A stretch of 64,000 nucleotides of DNA, taken from FEB-12 sp964503315 (GTDB lineage: Bacteria; Zixibacteria; MSB-5A5; GN15; FEB-12). How positions within the stretch are numbered: position 1 is the first letter of the stretch; each line of letters begins with the position of its first letter. The stretch covers positions 1-64,000 of the forward strand of contig CAZCZL010000006.1 of the NCBI GenBank assembly GCA_964503315.1, in the 5' to 3' direction. A program made the position numbers and the translations under genes. The notes under the pieces are model-generated. The model ran no database searches. It was given only the letters and a program-made list of their open reading frames with translations, and was not told the DNA's origin. Shown here piece after piece: positions 25,761-33,612 of this stretch.

Positions 25761-28363
25761 GCGGAATAGCTATGAGATTCCGCACACACCTCTCCCCTCT
25801 TCTCATACTTTTCCTGGTCATTGTCACTCTCTCCCAGCGTGCGCACGGTACGACCTGGGTGGTGAACAGCTCAGGAGACAGCCGCGACGTGATTGTGGGG
25901 GACGGTATTTGCGGTGACCCGATGTCGCCGGATTCGACATGTTCAGTGCGCGCGGCGATCGAAGAATCAAATAGCAATTCCCAACCTGATACTATGCTGG
26001 TACCGTTTTCCCTCTCCCCTATTCGACTGACGCTCGGAGAATTGATAGTTTCTGATGATCGGACGGTCATTAGAGGCTTGGGAGGTTCGACGGTCTTAGA
26101 TGGCGCGGAGCAGCCTAACGGGTCGAGTATTCTGGGAATCTTATCACGGGGAAATCGAGTTGCGGGGCTGACGATCCGTCGGTCACCTTCCCACGGCATA
26201 ATTATCGAAAGTGACAGCAATCTGATTGGCGGCACGGGAACCGGTGAGGGCCTCACTATTGTGGGCGCTGGGTTCGATGATCCTCTGGCCTGCGGAATCC
26301 TGATGAGAGGATCTGCTACAACTGGAAATATGATTGAGGGGAATTCTGTCGGGATGTTGCGGACGGGTGGCGTCGTGATCCCGAATGCGCGCGGGATTGG
26401 CATGACAGGCGGGGCGCACGGAAATCGGATCGGTGGAACATCGGCCGCGTCGAGAAATGTCATTAGCGGGAATACGGCCGATGGGATAATCATCGAGCAT
26501 GACTCACATGACAATCTGATAATCGGGAATTATATCGGCCCGGATCAGTCGGGGATCAAGGGTCCAGGGAACGGCGCGACCGGTATCACGGTGACTACAG
26601 GGAGTTATGCAAATGTCGTGGGAGGGATCGGACTAGCGTCGCGCAACTATATTTGCGGGAATCGGGCGGACGGGATCAAACTGAGCGGTTTGGGGACTGC
26701 GTCGAATCGGATACTGGGTAATTCCATCGGGATGGATATCACTGGATACGTAGCGATGGGGAACCGTGGGAATGGGATAGCGATCGAGCGGGCATCGGCC
26801 AGAAATGAAATCGGTTCTTCGGATTCAGGAACGATCAATATCATTTCGGGGAATCTGGGACACGGGATCGCCATCACCGGCCCGGGGAGCGACGGTACGA
26901 TCATCCTGGGAAATTACATAGGGTTTGATTCGTCGGGATACGGGCCGATCGGGAACGGCGATCTATTCGCTGCGGGAATTTATGTTGGTGAGTCAGTGCG
27001 CGGGACAGTGATCGGAGGCGCGAATGAAGTTGAGCGTAATTATTTCGCGTACAATCTACTCGGTGGGATATATCTGGATGGCGCGGACGAGACATTGATC
27101 CAGGGGAATTATATCGGGGTGAGCATCTTCTCGCTGAGCGGGGGATACAATGGAAACGGCGTCGTGCTCAGGAATGGAGCATCGGAGAATCAGATCGGCG
27201 GAAGTCAGCCGGGCGAAGGGAATACAATCTCCGGGAATCTGATGGACGAGTTCCCCTTTGGGGCAGGGGTATTGATGATAGGTCCGGGAACAAGTGAGAA
27301 CAAAGTATTTGGGAATATGATTGGAGTTGACGCGAGTGGATCGCGGCGGATGCCGAACGCGTCGGCAGGTGTGGTGATTTGCGAGGGGGCGAGTGACAAT
27401 CAGATCGGCGGGCCGAATCCCGGAGAGGGGAATATCATTTCGGGGAATGGATATGCGACGAATCTGGTGTCGGTCGGCCGCGGAGTTCATCTATACGGCG
27501 AGGGGACATCGAACAATATCATTAGCGGAAATCTGATCGGCGTGGGAAGTGACAGCCTCTCCCCCATCCCGAATCTGGGAAATGGAGTTGGGCTATATTT
27601 TGGAGCTGAAAATAATACTATCGGCGGTGATACAGAAACCGATGGGAATCTGATTGCGGAGAACAGATGTCACGGGATATATCTGCTGTCGCACGACACC
27701 AAAGGGAATCTGATCCGTCACAATAGAATCAGAGAAAACGACAGCCTCGGGATAGTGATCCGGCAATTGGCTCAGGCGCAAGTGCAGCCGCCGGAGTTGA
27801 TGTCGTATGTAGCTGGTGAAGTGCGTGGAACCGCTGCACCTTTAATGGAAGTTGACCTGTACTTGGTGGCAGAGGATCCATCGCACGCGGGTGAAGGGGC
27901 GAGTTGGTTGGCCAGCGGTGTGGCGGATGGTAGCGGTGAGTTCGCTATACCGATTCCGGCGCAGGCATCTGACGCAAAGGTTACTGCGATCGGAACGGAT
28001 ATAGACCGAAACAGCTCGGCCTTTGCAGTCAATCTTGCGTTGGACCAAACGACGGACGTTGGCGATCTGGAGATACTACGGCCGCGAACATTCGAATTGG
28101 AACAGAACTACCCCAATCCGTTCAATCCGAGTACGACGATTGAGTTTACGTTGCCAGTCTCGAGCCGGGTGACTTTGACTGTCTACAATCTGTTGGGTGA
28201 AGTGGTGATGAAGCTACTGGATGATAAGCTGCCCGCGGGAAGACAGACCGTCATTTGGGACGGAAAGGATGGCGGAGGAGCGCCCGTGGCCAGTGGGATC
28301 TACTGGTATCGGCTGGAGGCCGCAGATTATCAGGCGACGCGAAAGATGATTTTGGTCAAGTAG
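25757..28363 (+). CDS. Secreted right-handed parallel beta-helix protein with type A sorting tail
   Basis: This exported protein of about 868 residues overlaps the previous gene by four bases (ATGA start at 25757; MRFRTH at 25772 is an alternative). A hydrophobic signal (LSPLLILFLVIVTL) precedes TTWVVNSSGD and CSVRAAIEESN, the 'CSLREAI' motif that begins many surface beta-helix proteins. The body consists of Asn/Gly-rich coils repeating NxIxGNxIG forms (ENQIGGSQPGEGNTISGN, NVISGNTADGIIIEHDS, RILGNSIGMD), a NosD/pectate-lyase-like helix. Helix proteins of this kind are often polysaccharide lyases or adhesins; no catalytic Asp/Arg set is evident. An Ig-like domain precedes the final LEQNYPNPFNPSTTIEF...ATRKMILVK sorting domain. 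The last eight bases overlap the convergent EVE gene. Confidence 0.87.
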   Translation: MSGIAMRFRTHLSPLLILFLVIVTLSQRAHGTTWVVNSSGDSRDVIVGDGICGDPMSPDSTCSVRAAIEESNSNSQPDTMLVPFSLSPIRLTLGELIVSDDRTVIRGLGGSTVLDGAEQPNGSSILGILSRGNRVAGLTIRRSPSHGIIIESDSNLIGGTGTGEGLTIVGAGFDDPLACGILMRGSATTGNMIEGNSVGMLRTGGVVIPNARGIGMTGGAHGNRIGGTSAASRNVISGNTADGIIIEHDSHDNLIIGNYIGPDQSGIKGPGNGATGITVTTGSYANVVGGIGLASRNYICGNRADGIKLSGLGTASNRILGNSIGMDITGYVAMGNRGNGIAIERASARNEIGSSDSGTINIISGNLGHGIAITGPGSDGTIILGNYIGFDSSGYGPIGNGDLFAAGIYVGESVRGTVIGGANEVERNYFAYNLLGGIYLDGADETLIQGNYIGVSIFSLSGGYNGNGVVLRNGASENQIGGSQPGEGNTISGNLMDEFPFGAGVLMIGPGTSENKVFGNMIGVDASGSRRMPNASAGVVICEGASDNQIGGPNPGEGNIISGNGYATNLVSVGRGVHLYGEGTSNNIISGNLIGVGSDSLSPIPNLGNGVGLYFGAENNTIGGDTETDGNLIAENRCHGIYLLSHDTKGNLIRHNRIRENDSLGIVIRQLAQAQVQPPELMSYVAGEVRGTAAPLMEVDLYLVAEDPSHAGEGASWLASGVADGSGEFAIPIPAQASDAKVTAIGTDIDRNSSAFAVNLALDQTTDVGDLEILRPRTFELEQNYPNPFNPSTTIEFTLPVSSRVTLTVYNLLGEVVMKLLDDKLPAGRQTVIWDGKDGGGAPVASGIYWYRLEAADYQATRKMILVK

Positions 28364-28841
28364 TCTGCAAACGCTGTTTGACAAGCCGCTGGATGATCTT
28401 CCATTCCTCCTCAGTGACCGGTTGAATAGACAGGCGCGCTCCGCGCTGACAAACCATCATCTTCTCCAATCCAGGCGTAGCCCTCAGTTCCGCCAGTGTC
28501 AGAATGTCAGTCAGCCTGGATTTGAAGGAGACATCGACTGTGTACCAGATAGGCTTCTCGTGAGTCGCTTTCGGATCGAAGTACTGGTCATTGGGGTCGA
28601 ACTGGGTTGGATCGGGATAGCCGGAGCGCGTGATAACACAGATTCCGGCGATACCGACGGGATCGGTAGAACTATGGTGAAAGAGCACTTCATCTCCTAC
28701 ATTCACCAAATCCCTCAACGTATTGCGGGATTGATAATTACGGACGCCAGACCACGAGGTTGTCTGGTTGGGAGAACCTTTCAAGTGGTCGATTGAAAAG
28801 CAATCGGGTTCGGATTTGAAGAGCCAAAACTTCTTCGACAT
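28356..28841 (-). CDS. EVE domain-containing protein
   Basis: This cytoplasmic protein of 161 residues is essentially one EVE domain (PUA/YTH-like fold). Seen: the opening FWLFKSEPDCFSIDHL, the cage-region Trp in TSWSGVRNYQSRN, GDEVLFHHSSTDPVGIAGI, and KPIWYTVDV. EVE and YTH domains bind modified bases. Bacterial EVE proteins have been linked to recognising modified cytosine or tRNA, and are enriched near defence genes; none is visible here. The gene has its own promoter (28875-28903) and GGAGG about 13 bases before ATG, which is rather far. It converges on, and overlaps by eight bases, the beta-helix gene. Confidence 0.9.
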   Translation of the reverse strand: MSKKFWLFKSEPDCFSIDHLKGSPNQTTSWSGVRNYQSRNTLRDLVNVGDEVLFHHSSTDPVGIAGICVITRSGYPDPTQFDPNDQYFDPKATHEKPIWYTVDVSFKSRLTDILTLAELRATPGLEKMMVCQRGARLSIQPVTEEEWKIIQRLVKQRLQTT

Positions 28842-28874
28842 GCCAATATCTGCGCCTCCATAGTTGACGGAAGC

Positions 28875-28903
28875 AGTATACGATGCTGGTTTCTATGGCG
28901 CAA
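28875..28903 (-). promoter_or_regulatory. Promoter for the EVE gene
   Basis: On the minus strand, TTGCGC (28903-28898), a 17-base spacer and TATACT (28880-28875). It is divergent from the subtilase promoter 43 bases away. Confidence 0.65.
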
Positions 28904-28945
28904 TCGCCTTTGCGGTTAATCAAAGACAGGGCAATAAGATAGCAA

Positions 28946-28973
28946 TTGACAGGTATCCTATTTCCGGTATATT
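28946..28973 (+). promoter_or_regulatory. Promoter for the second subtilase gene
   Basis: TTGACA (28946-28951), a 16-base spacer and TATATT (28968-28973), near consensus. The leader is about 60 bases and ends in GAGGAG before ATG 29039. Confidence 0.75.
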
Positions 28974-29038
28974 TCTGTGTACTCTTATGTTCTACTAAGA
29001 ACCGCCGACCTTTAGTGAAGATATACCTTGAGGAGCAC

Positions 29039-32000
29039 ATGAACTATCTGTCTCGCCTTACGATCATATCACTTGCCCTTTGCCTGTTTGCGGGGATGGC
29101 GAATGCAAACTCAGCGCCATCGATCGAGCTTCGCAACGGCCGGATCTCCCCTGCTCAAGTCAATTCCGCTGACGGCCTGTCCGCATTGGCCGGCAAACAC
29201 GGGTTGATGCAATTCACACGGCCGGTTTCTCATACTGAACGCGAGGTGCTTGCTTCAAAAGGGATTCATCTCTTGTCCTATGTTCCGCAGAATAGCTGGG
29301 TGGTACGATTTGAAGGACAACTTTCTGATGCAGAATTATCGAGTTACGGTATCCGTTGGTTTGGCGCGATAGCCGAAAATGAGAAGATATCGCCGCTGGT
29401 TTCGATGTTGAATGCCCCCCACGCGGCAAAGCGCGCGGATGGTCGCGCGCAGTTTGCCGTGGTGCTTCACCAAGATGTCGACGCGCAGGCAGTCGTAGAG
29501 CAACTTCGGGCGCAATTGGGGGCGGAACTGATCGGAATAGAGCCATCGACAAATAGTCTTGACATTCTCTGCCCTGCTAACGCGGTGACACAGATAGCGG
29601 GAATAGACGCGGTCCAGTGGGTTGAGCCGAATGTGCTGGTGCAGGAAGAACATAACGACAATGCCCGGACCAATCTCAAAGCGGATCAGGCGCAAGCGGC
29701 GCCGTACAATCTGGATGGCGAGTTCATTACGGTGGCGGAGTGGGATGGCGGCGCGGTTGCTTCGACCCATCCTGATTTTTCGGGCCGAGTGACGGTCCTC
29801 GGGAGTCCTGCAATTTCGGCTCATTCCACACATGTGGCTGGCACAATCATGGGGAACGGGGCGAATTCATCGGGTGCCTATCGCGGTATGGCGCCAAACG
29901 CATCATTGCTTTCCCAGTTGTGGTGGAACAGCGGGAGCGAGGCATTCAACGAGTACCAACAGGCGATAAGCACCTACGGAGCATCGCTGGGAACGAACTC
30001 CTGGGGATACGGCGTGGGTGACCCGGCGACCACAGCCGCGTGCGAGGATGTGTGCGGAACCTACTTTTCGGTCGACGCTACACTAGACAATATTGTGCGA
30101 GGAAGCGCCGGTCAGCCGGTGACTATAATCTTCTCAGCTGGGAATCAAAGAGGCACTGCCTCCAAATATTGTGGCTCGCTGGGTTGGACCTACGGGACGG
30201 TAGACGGTCTCGCGTGCTCGAAAAACGTGTTGGCGATAGGTGCGATCAATTCGAACAACAGCACGATGACAACTTTTTCGTCGTGGGGCCCGACGGATGA
30301 CGGGCGAGTCAAACCGGATGTGGTTGGACCGGGGTGTCAGTCCTCGGGAGATGGTGGAATAACGAGCACCAACACCTCGACTGGATATACCGTGATGTGC
30401 GGAACTTCGATGTCCGCGCCGGCGGTGGCAGGTGTGGTTGCGCTTATGTACCAGCAGCAGTACTTGAGTTGGGGTACACAGTCGATTTTACCCTCGAGTA
30501 TCAAAGGGATCCTGGTCAACTCCGCGACGGACCTTGGAGCGACCGGACCGGATTACCAGTACGGGCATGGCCGCGTTGAAGCGGTAGCGGCGGTAAAGAA
30601 AGTGGCTATTGGGGGGCCCTCCTACATTGAGAGTCAGTTAGCCCATGGCGACCTGATACAGTACGATTTGACAGTTCCGGGTGGCGCCAGCCGCCTTCGG
30701 GCGACATTGGTTTGGGATGATCCGGGCGGAACAGCGATCTCCGGAAATACATTGATTAATGACCTTGATCTGGTGCTGGTGGATCCATTCGGCGCCGAGA
30801 CGAAGGCGTGGGTATTGAATCCGTCGAATCCAGCCGCATCGGCAACGAAGGATTACAACCGACGAGACAACGTCGAGACCGCGGAAGTAGTCTCCCCTGC
30901 CGCTGGATTATGGAAGGCTCGAGTAAGCGGATTTAATATTCCAAATGGGCCACAGAAATTTTCGCTGGTGTTCACTCCGGACAGTTTGTATCAGCCGGGG
31001 CAGTCGATTGCCATGGCAGTCTACGACAACGGCGACCAGACGGTTGCGCCGGGCGGAAATGCAAACGTGCAATTCTGGGTGACCAATGTCGGTGGTTCGC
31101 AGGATTCCATTCGCGTTCAGATCACTGACAATATCGGGTGGCTTGGAGCGACGGTTGACACGACGGTTGTCCTGTTCCCGTATGATTCGGCCCACTTCAC
31201 AGTTGGCGTGAATGTTCCTGCTACGGCCATGGCGATCGATTCAGCATTGATCACCTGCCAGGCGATGTCCAAAACAGACACGAGTGTAGTGACCGATGAT
31301 GTAGCCTCGGTCAAGGCGGCGACGACCTACGGAATCTCAATCGCTATCCCGGAGTTCGACACGGCACATTCGCCGGAGATGGTGCCATTGGTGGTGAAGA
31401 TTCGAAATCAGGGGAACGCCGTCGGACAGTTCGATGTCTTTCCTAGCTCGCCGGATGCCTGGCTCATCGCACCTTCATACCAGGCGACCACGATAGGCGC
31501 GTATGACAGCGCGACCTTGGCGTTCACATTGCAGATCCCCGAAGAAGTCGCGCACCAGAGCACTCATGTGGTTGCGCTGCGAGTAGCTGGACCGGGTGGG
31601 ATTGAAGATACCTCGGAAGTGAGTCTTTACCTTCTGAATCCGGTTTTTCCTCCGGCGTTAGTGTCGCCCGACACTGTTCTCTACACGCAGAACCGTAGAC
31701 CGACTCTTCAGTGGGATGGTGTGGCGGATAGTTACACGCTCCTGTTAGGCAGCGATACCAATCTCACCTCGGTCTACCGAACGTTCACCGGACTAACGTC
31801 TACCACCTTCTCCTGGTCCCTGAGTGATTCTCTTTTGGATGGCCAGTACTTCTGGGCGGTCAAGAAGTATGTGTCAGGTGATTCGTCGTCGATACAACGA
31901 TACCCTCGCCGCCTGATAGTAGATAATGGTGTGCCCAGTGTTGTGGAGATATATTCACCGGCGCCGGGCGTTTCAATGGCCAACCCGCACCCGAGTTTCT

Positions 32001-32749
32001 TCTTCTCAGAGTCGTCGGGTTCCGGTCCAGGCACAGCGCCCGAAGTAACACAATTGCAGATGGCATCGGATTCAGCTTTCTCATTGAACCTGCATACGTA
32101 TGAACCGTTGACCGGCACCAACCTGACAATTCAGGACTCGTTGGATGATGGGAGATGGTATTACCGAATGAGGCGATTGGACCTGGCGGGGAATATTTCT
32201 TCTTCGGGCGCCATTCCAGACCTGATAATTGACACCCGAATGCCGGATCTTCCTGCCCAGGTGTCGCCCGCTAATGGGCAGACAGTGGCGTCCTTGCCGG
32301 TAAAGCTAAAATGGTCAGCAACACCGCCGGTGGGTTGGCAGACTTCACGAGAGTACTATTACCTTTGGATATCGAACGCAGCCGACTTTTCTGACGGCAC
32401 GTTTGTTGGATTTGTTTACTCAGACAGTTTCAGTTTCGCGTCGCCAACGGTTGGTTTGACCTATTATTGGCGGGTGAAGGCATTGGACTCGGCGGGGCAT
32501 GCGACGGCGTTCGGGCCGTCACGGACCTTCAAATACCAGCCGTATATCTGCGGCGATGTGTCGGGGAACGGCGCTTCCCCGGATCTGACGGATCTGTCGT
32601 ATCTGATCGCATATCTTGTGGCCTCGGGGACGCCCCCTCCGGTCCCGGCAGCGTCATCATTCAACTGCGATACGGGCATTGACTTGACGGATCTGTCGAT
32701 GCTGATCAGCTATTTAACGGGTGGGGATGTGACACTCTGCTGTCCATAG
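29039..32749 (+). CDS. Secreted subtilisin-like (S8) protease with dockerin-like tail
   Basis: This is an exported serine protease of 1236 residues. ATG 29039 follows GAGGAG and starts a signal peptide (LSRLTIISLALCLFAGMANA). An inhibitor-like prodomain (about 25-200) is followed by the S8 domain: D236 (VAEWDGG), H262 (HSTHVAGTIMG), oxyanion Asn in FSAGNQRG, S457 (CGTSMSAPAVAGV). The HST in place of HGT is unusual but seen in some subtilases. About 530-665 is a jelly-roll domain like those after kexin-like or PA-type subtilases (TLVWDDPGGT...LINDLDLVLVDP). Then come CARDB-like and three fibronectin III-like domains (PVFPPALVSPD, YSPAPGVSMANPHPSF, PAQVSPANGQTVASLP). The tail has two dockerin-like repeats (GDVSGNGASPDLTDLSYLIAYL, TGIDLTDLSMLISYL) and ends CCP, so the Cys pair is at the end rather than the start. 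It is a single-gene unit. Confidence 0.92.
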   Translation: MNYLSRLTIISLALCLFAGMANANSAPSIELRNGRISPAQVNSADGLSALAGKHGLMQFTRPVSHTEREVLASKGIHLLSYVPQNSWVVRFEGQLSDAELSSYGIRWFGAIAENEKISPLVSMLNAPHAAKRADGRAQFAVVLHQDVDAQAVVEQLRAQLGAELIGIEPSTNSLDILCPANAVTQIAGIDAVQWVEPNVLVQEEHNDNARTNLKADQAQAAPYNLDGEFITVAEWDGGAVASTHPDFSGRVTVLGSPAISAHSTHVAGTIMGNGANSSGAYRGMAPNASLLSQLWWNSGSEAFNEYQQAISTYGASLGTNSWGYGVGDPATTAACEDVCGTYFSVDATLDNIVRGSAGQPVTIIFSAGNQRGTASKYCGSLGWTYGTVDGLACSKNVLAIGAINSNNSTMTTFSSWGPTDDGRVKPDVVGPGCQSSGDGGITSTNTSTGYTVMCGTSMSAPAVAGVVALMYQQQYLSWGTQSILPSSIKGILVNSATDLGATGPDYQYGHGRVEAVAAVKKVAIGGPSYIESQLAHGDLIQYDLTVPGGASRLRATLVWDDPGGTAISGNTLINDLDLVLVDPFGAETKAWVLNPSNPAASATKDYNRRDNVETAEVVSPAAGLWKARVSGFNIPNGPQKFSLVFTPDSLYQPGQSIAMAVYDNGDQTVAPGGNANVQFWVTNVGGSQDSIRVQITDNIGWLGATVDTTVVLFPYDSAHFTVGVNVPATAMAIDSALITCQAMSKTDTSVVTDDVASVKAATTYGISIAIPEFDTAHSPEMVPLVVKIRNQGNAVGQFDVFPSSPDAWLIAPSYQATTIGAYDSATLAFTLQIPEEVAHQSTHVVALRVAGPGGIEDTSEVSLYLLNPVFPPALVSPDTVLYTQNRRPTLQWDGVADSYTLLLGSDTNLTSVYRTFTGLTSTTFSWSLSDSLLDGQYFWAVKKYVSGDSSSIQRYPRRLIVDNGVPSVVEIYSPAPGVSMANPHPSFFFSESSGSGPGTAPEVTQLQMASDSAFSLNLHTYEPLTGTNLTIQDSLDDGRWYYRMRRLDLAGNISSSGAIPDLIIDTRMPDLPAQVSPANGQTVASLPVKLKWSATPPVGWQTSREYYYLWISNAADFSDGTFVGFVYSDSFSFASPTVGLTYYWRVKALDSAGHATAFGPSRTFKYQPYICGDVSGNGASPDLTDLSYLIAYLVASGTPPPVPAASSFNCDTGIDLTDLSMLISYLTGGDVTLCCP

Positions 32750-32780
32750 CGACCAATAACGATGTCTATAGGAGTTTAGA

Positions 32781-32805
32781 AAGGCCGGTTAGACCGGCCT
32801 TTTTT
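32781..32805 (+). terminator. Intrinsic terminator
   Basis: AAGGCCGG (32781-32788) pairs with CCGGCCTT (32794-32801) around a 5-base loop, followed by more T. It ends the subtilase transcript. Confidence 0.88.
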
Positions 32806-32868
32806 CATGCAAATCAGTACCGCCGAGGACATCCGGTGATTATATTGCCGAGGCCGAAAGGATTGGAA

Positions 32869-33528
32869 GTGGCAGGACAGCACGTATCTGACCAGGTCTT
32901 GGTAGCACGCCGTCTCCGGATGGTCGAGGACCAGATTGCGCGTCGTGGTGTGACAGACCCAGCGGTCCTGGAGGCGATGCGGCGGGTACCCCGGCATTTG
33001 TTTGTGCCGTCAGACATGGTCGAGTCCGCATACGATGATACTCCCCTGCCGATTGGTTGGGGGCAGACGATCTCGCAGCCATATATCGTGGCTTCGATGA
33101 CGGAACAGATCGGGCTGACGAGCGGTTCGAAGGTGTTAGAGATCGGGACGGGGTCGGGATATCAGACGGCCGTTCTGGCGGAGATCGCACGAGTAGTCTA
33201 TTCGATCGAGTTGATTTCCGGACTGGCCGATCGAGCTGAGAGCATTTTAGACAATCTTTATCCGGAAACGGTAAAATTACGGAATGGGGATGGGAACGAT
33301 GGGTGGCCGGAGGAAGCACCATTTGACGCGATCATGGTGACGGCGGCGGCCGATGAAATTCCATCGAAATTGTTGAATCAATTGAACGTAAATGGACGTA
33401 TGATAATACCGGTACGCTTGGAGAACTCGGACAGTCAGGAACTGGTGCTTGCCACCAGGTCACGTTCGGGCTTCTCTTACGAATCGCTCTATCAAGTGCG
33501 CTTCGTACCCTTGAAACGCGGGCTTTAA
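32869..33528 (+). CDS. pcm: Protein-L-isoaspartate O-methyltransferase
   Basis: This enzyme uses S-adenosylmethionine to methylate L-isoaspartyl residues in aged proteins, starting their repair in the cytoplasm. Motif I, VLEIGTGSGYQTAVLAE, binds SAM. RRVPRHLFVP, PLPIGWGQTISQPYIVA and the post-motif region FDAIMVTAAADEIP are diagnostic for Pcm. Length is about 219 residues from GTG 32869, which has AAAGGA about seven bases upstream; an earlier in-frame GTG (32836) has no clear site. The next gene starts 84 bases later; TTGACA at 33569 between them lacks a recognisable -10 box. Confidence 0.95.
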   Translation: MAGQHVSDQVLVARRLRMVEDQIARRGVTDPAVLEAMRRVPRHLFVPSDMVESAYDDTPLPIGWGQTISQPYIVASMTEQIGLTSGSKVLEIGTGSGYQTAVLAEIARVVYSIELISGLADRAESILDNLYPETVKLRNGDGNDGWPEEAPFDAIMVTAAADEIPSKLLNQLNVNGRMIIPVRLENSDSQELVLATRSRSGFSYESLYQVRFVPLKRGL

Positions 33529-33612
33529 CAGGACCCCACCCGCACACAGCGAAACCGTGCACACACAACCAAATTGACAGTAACTAAACAGAGAAGCAAG
33601 GAGAGACACACG

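Noticed and set aside
19915..32749. Asn/Gly-rich repeats of the beta-helix gene and Asp-box repeats as DNA-level repeat arrays
   Set aside because: The repeats are at protein level and vary in DNA sequence; there is no CRISPR-like constant repeat with unique spacers anywhere in the window.
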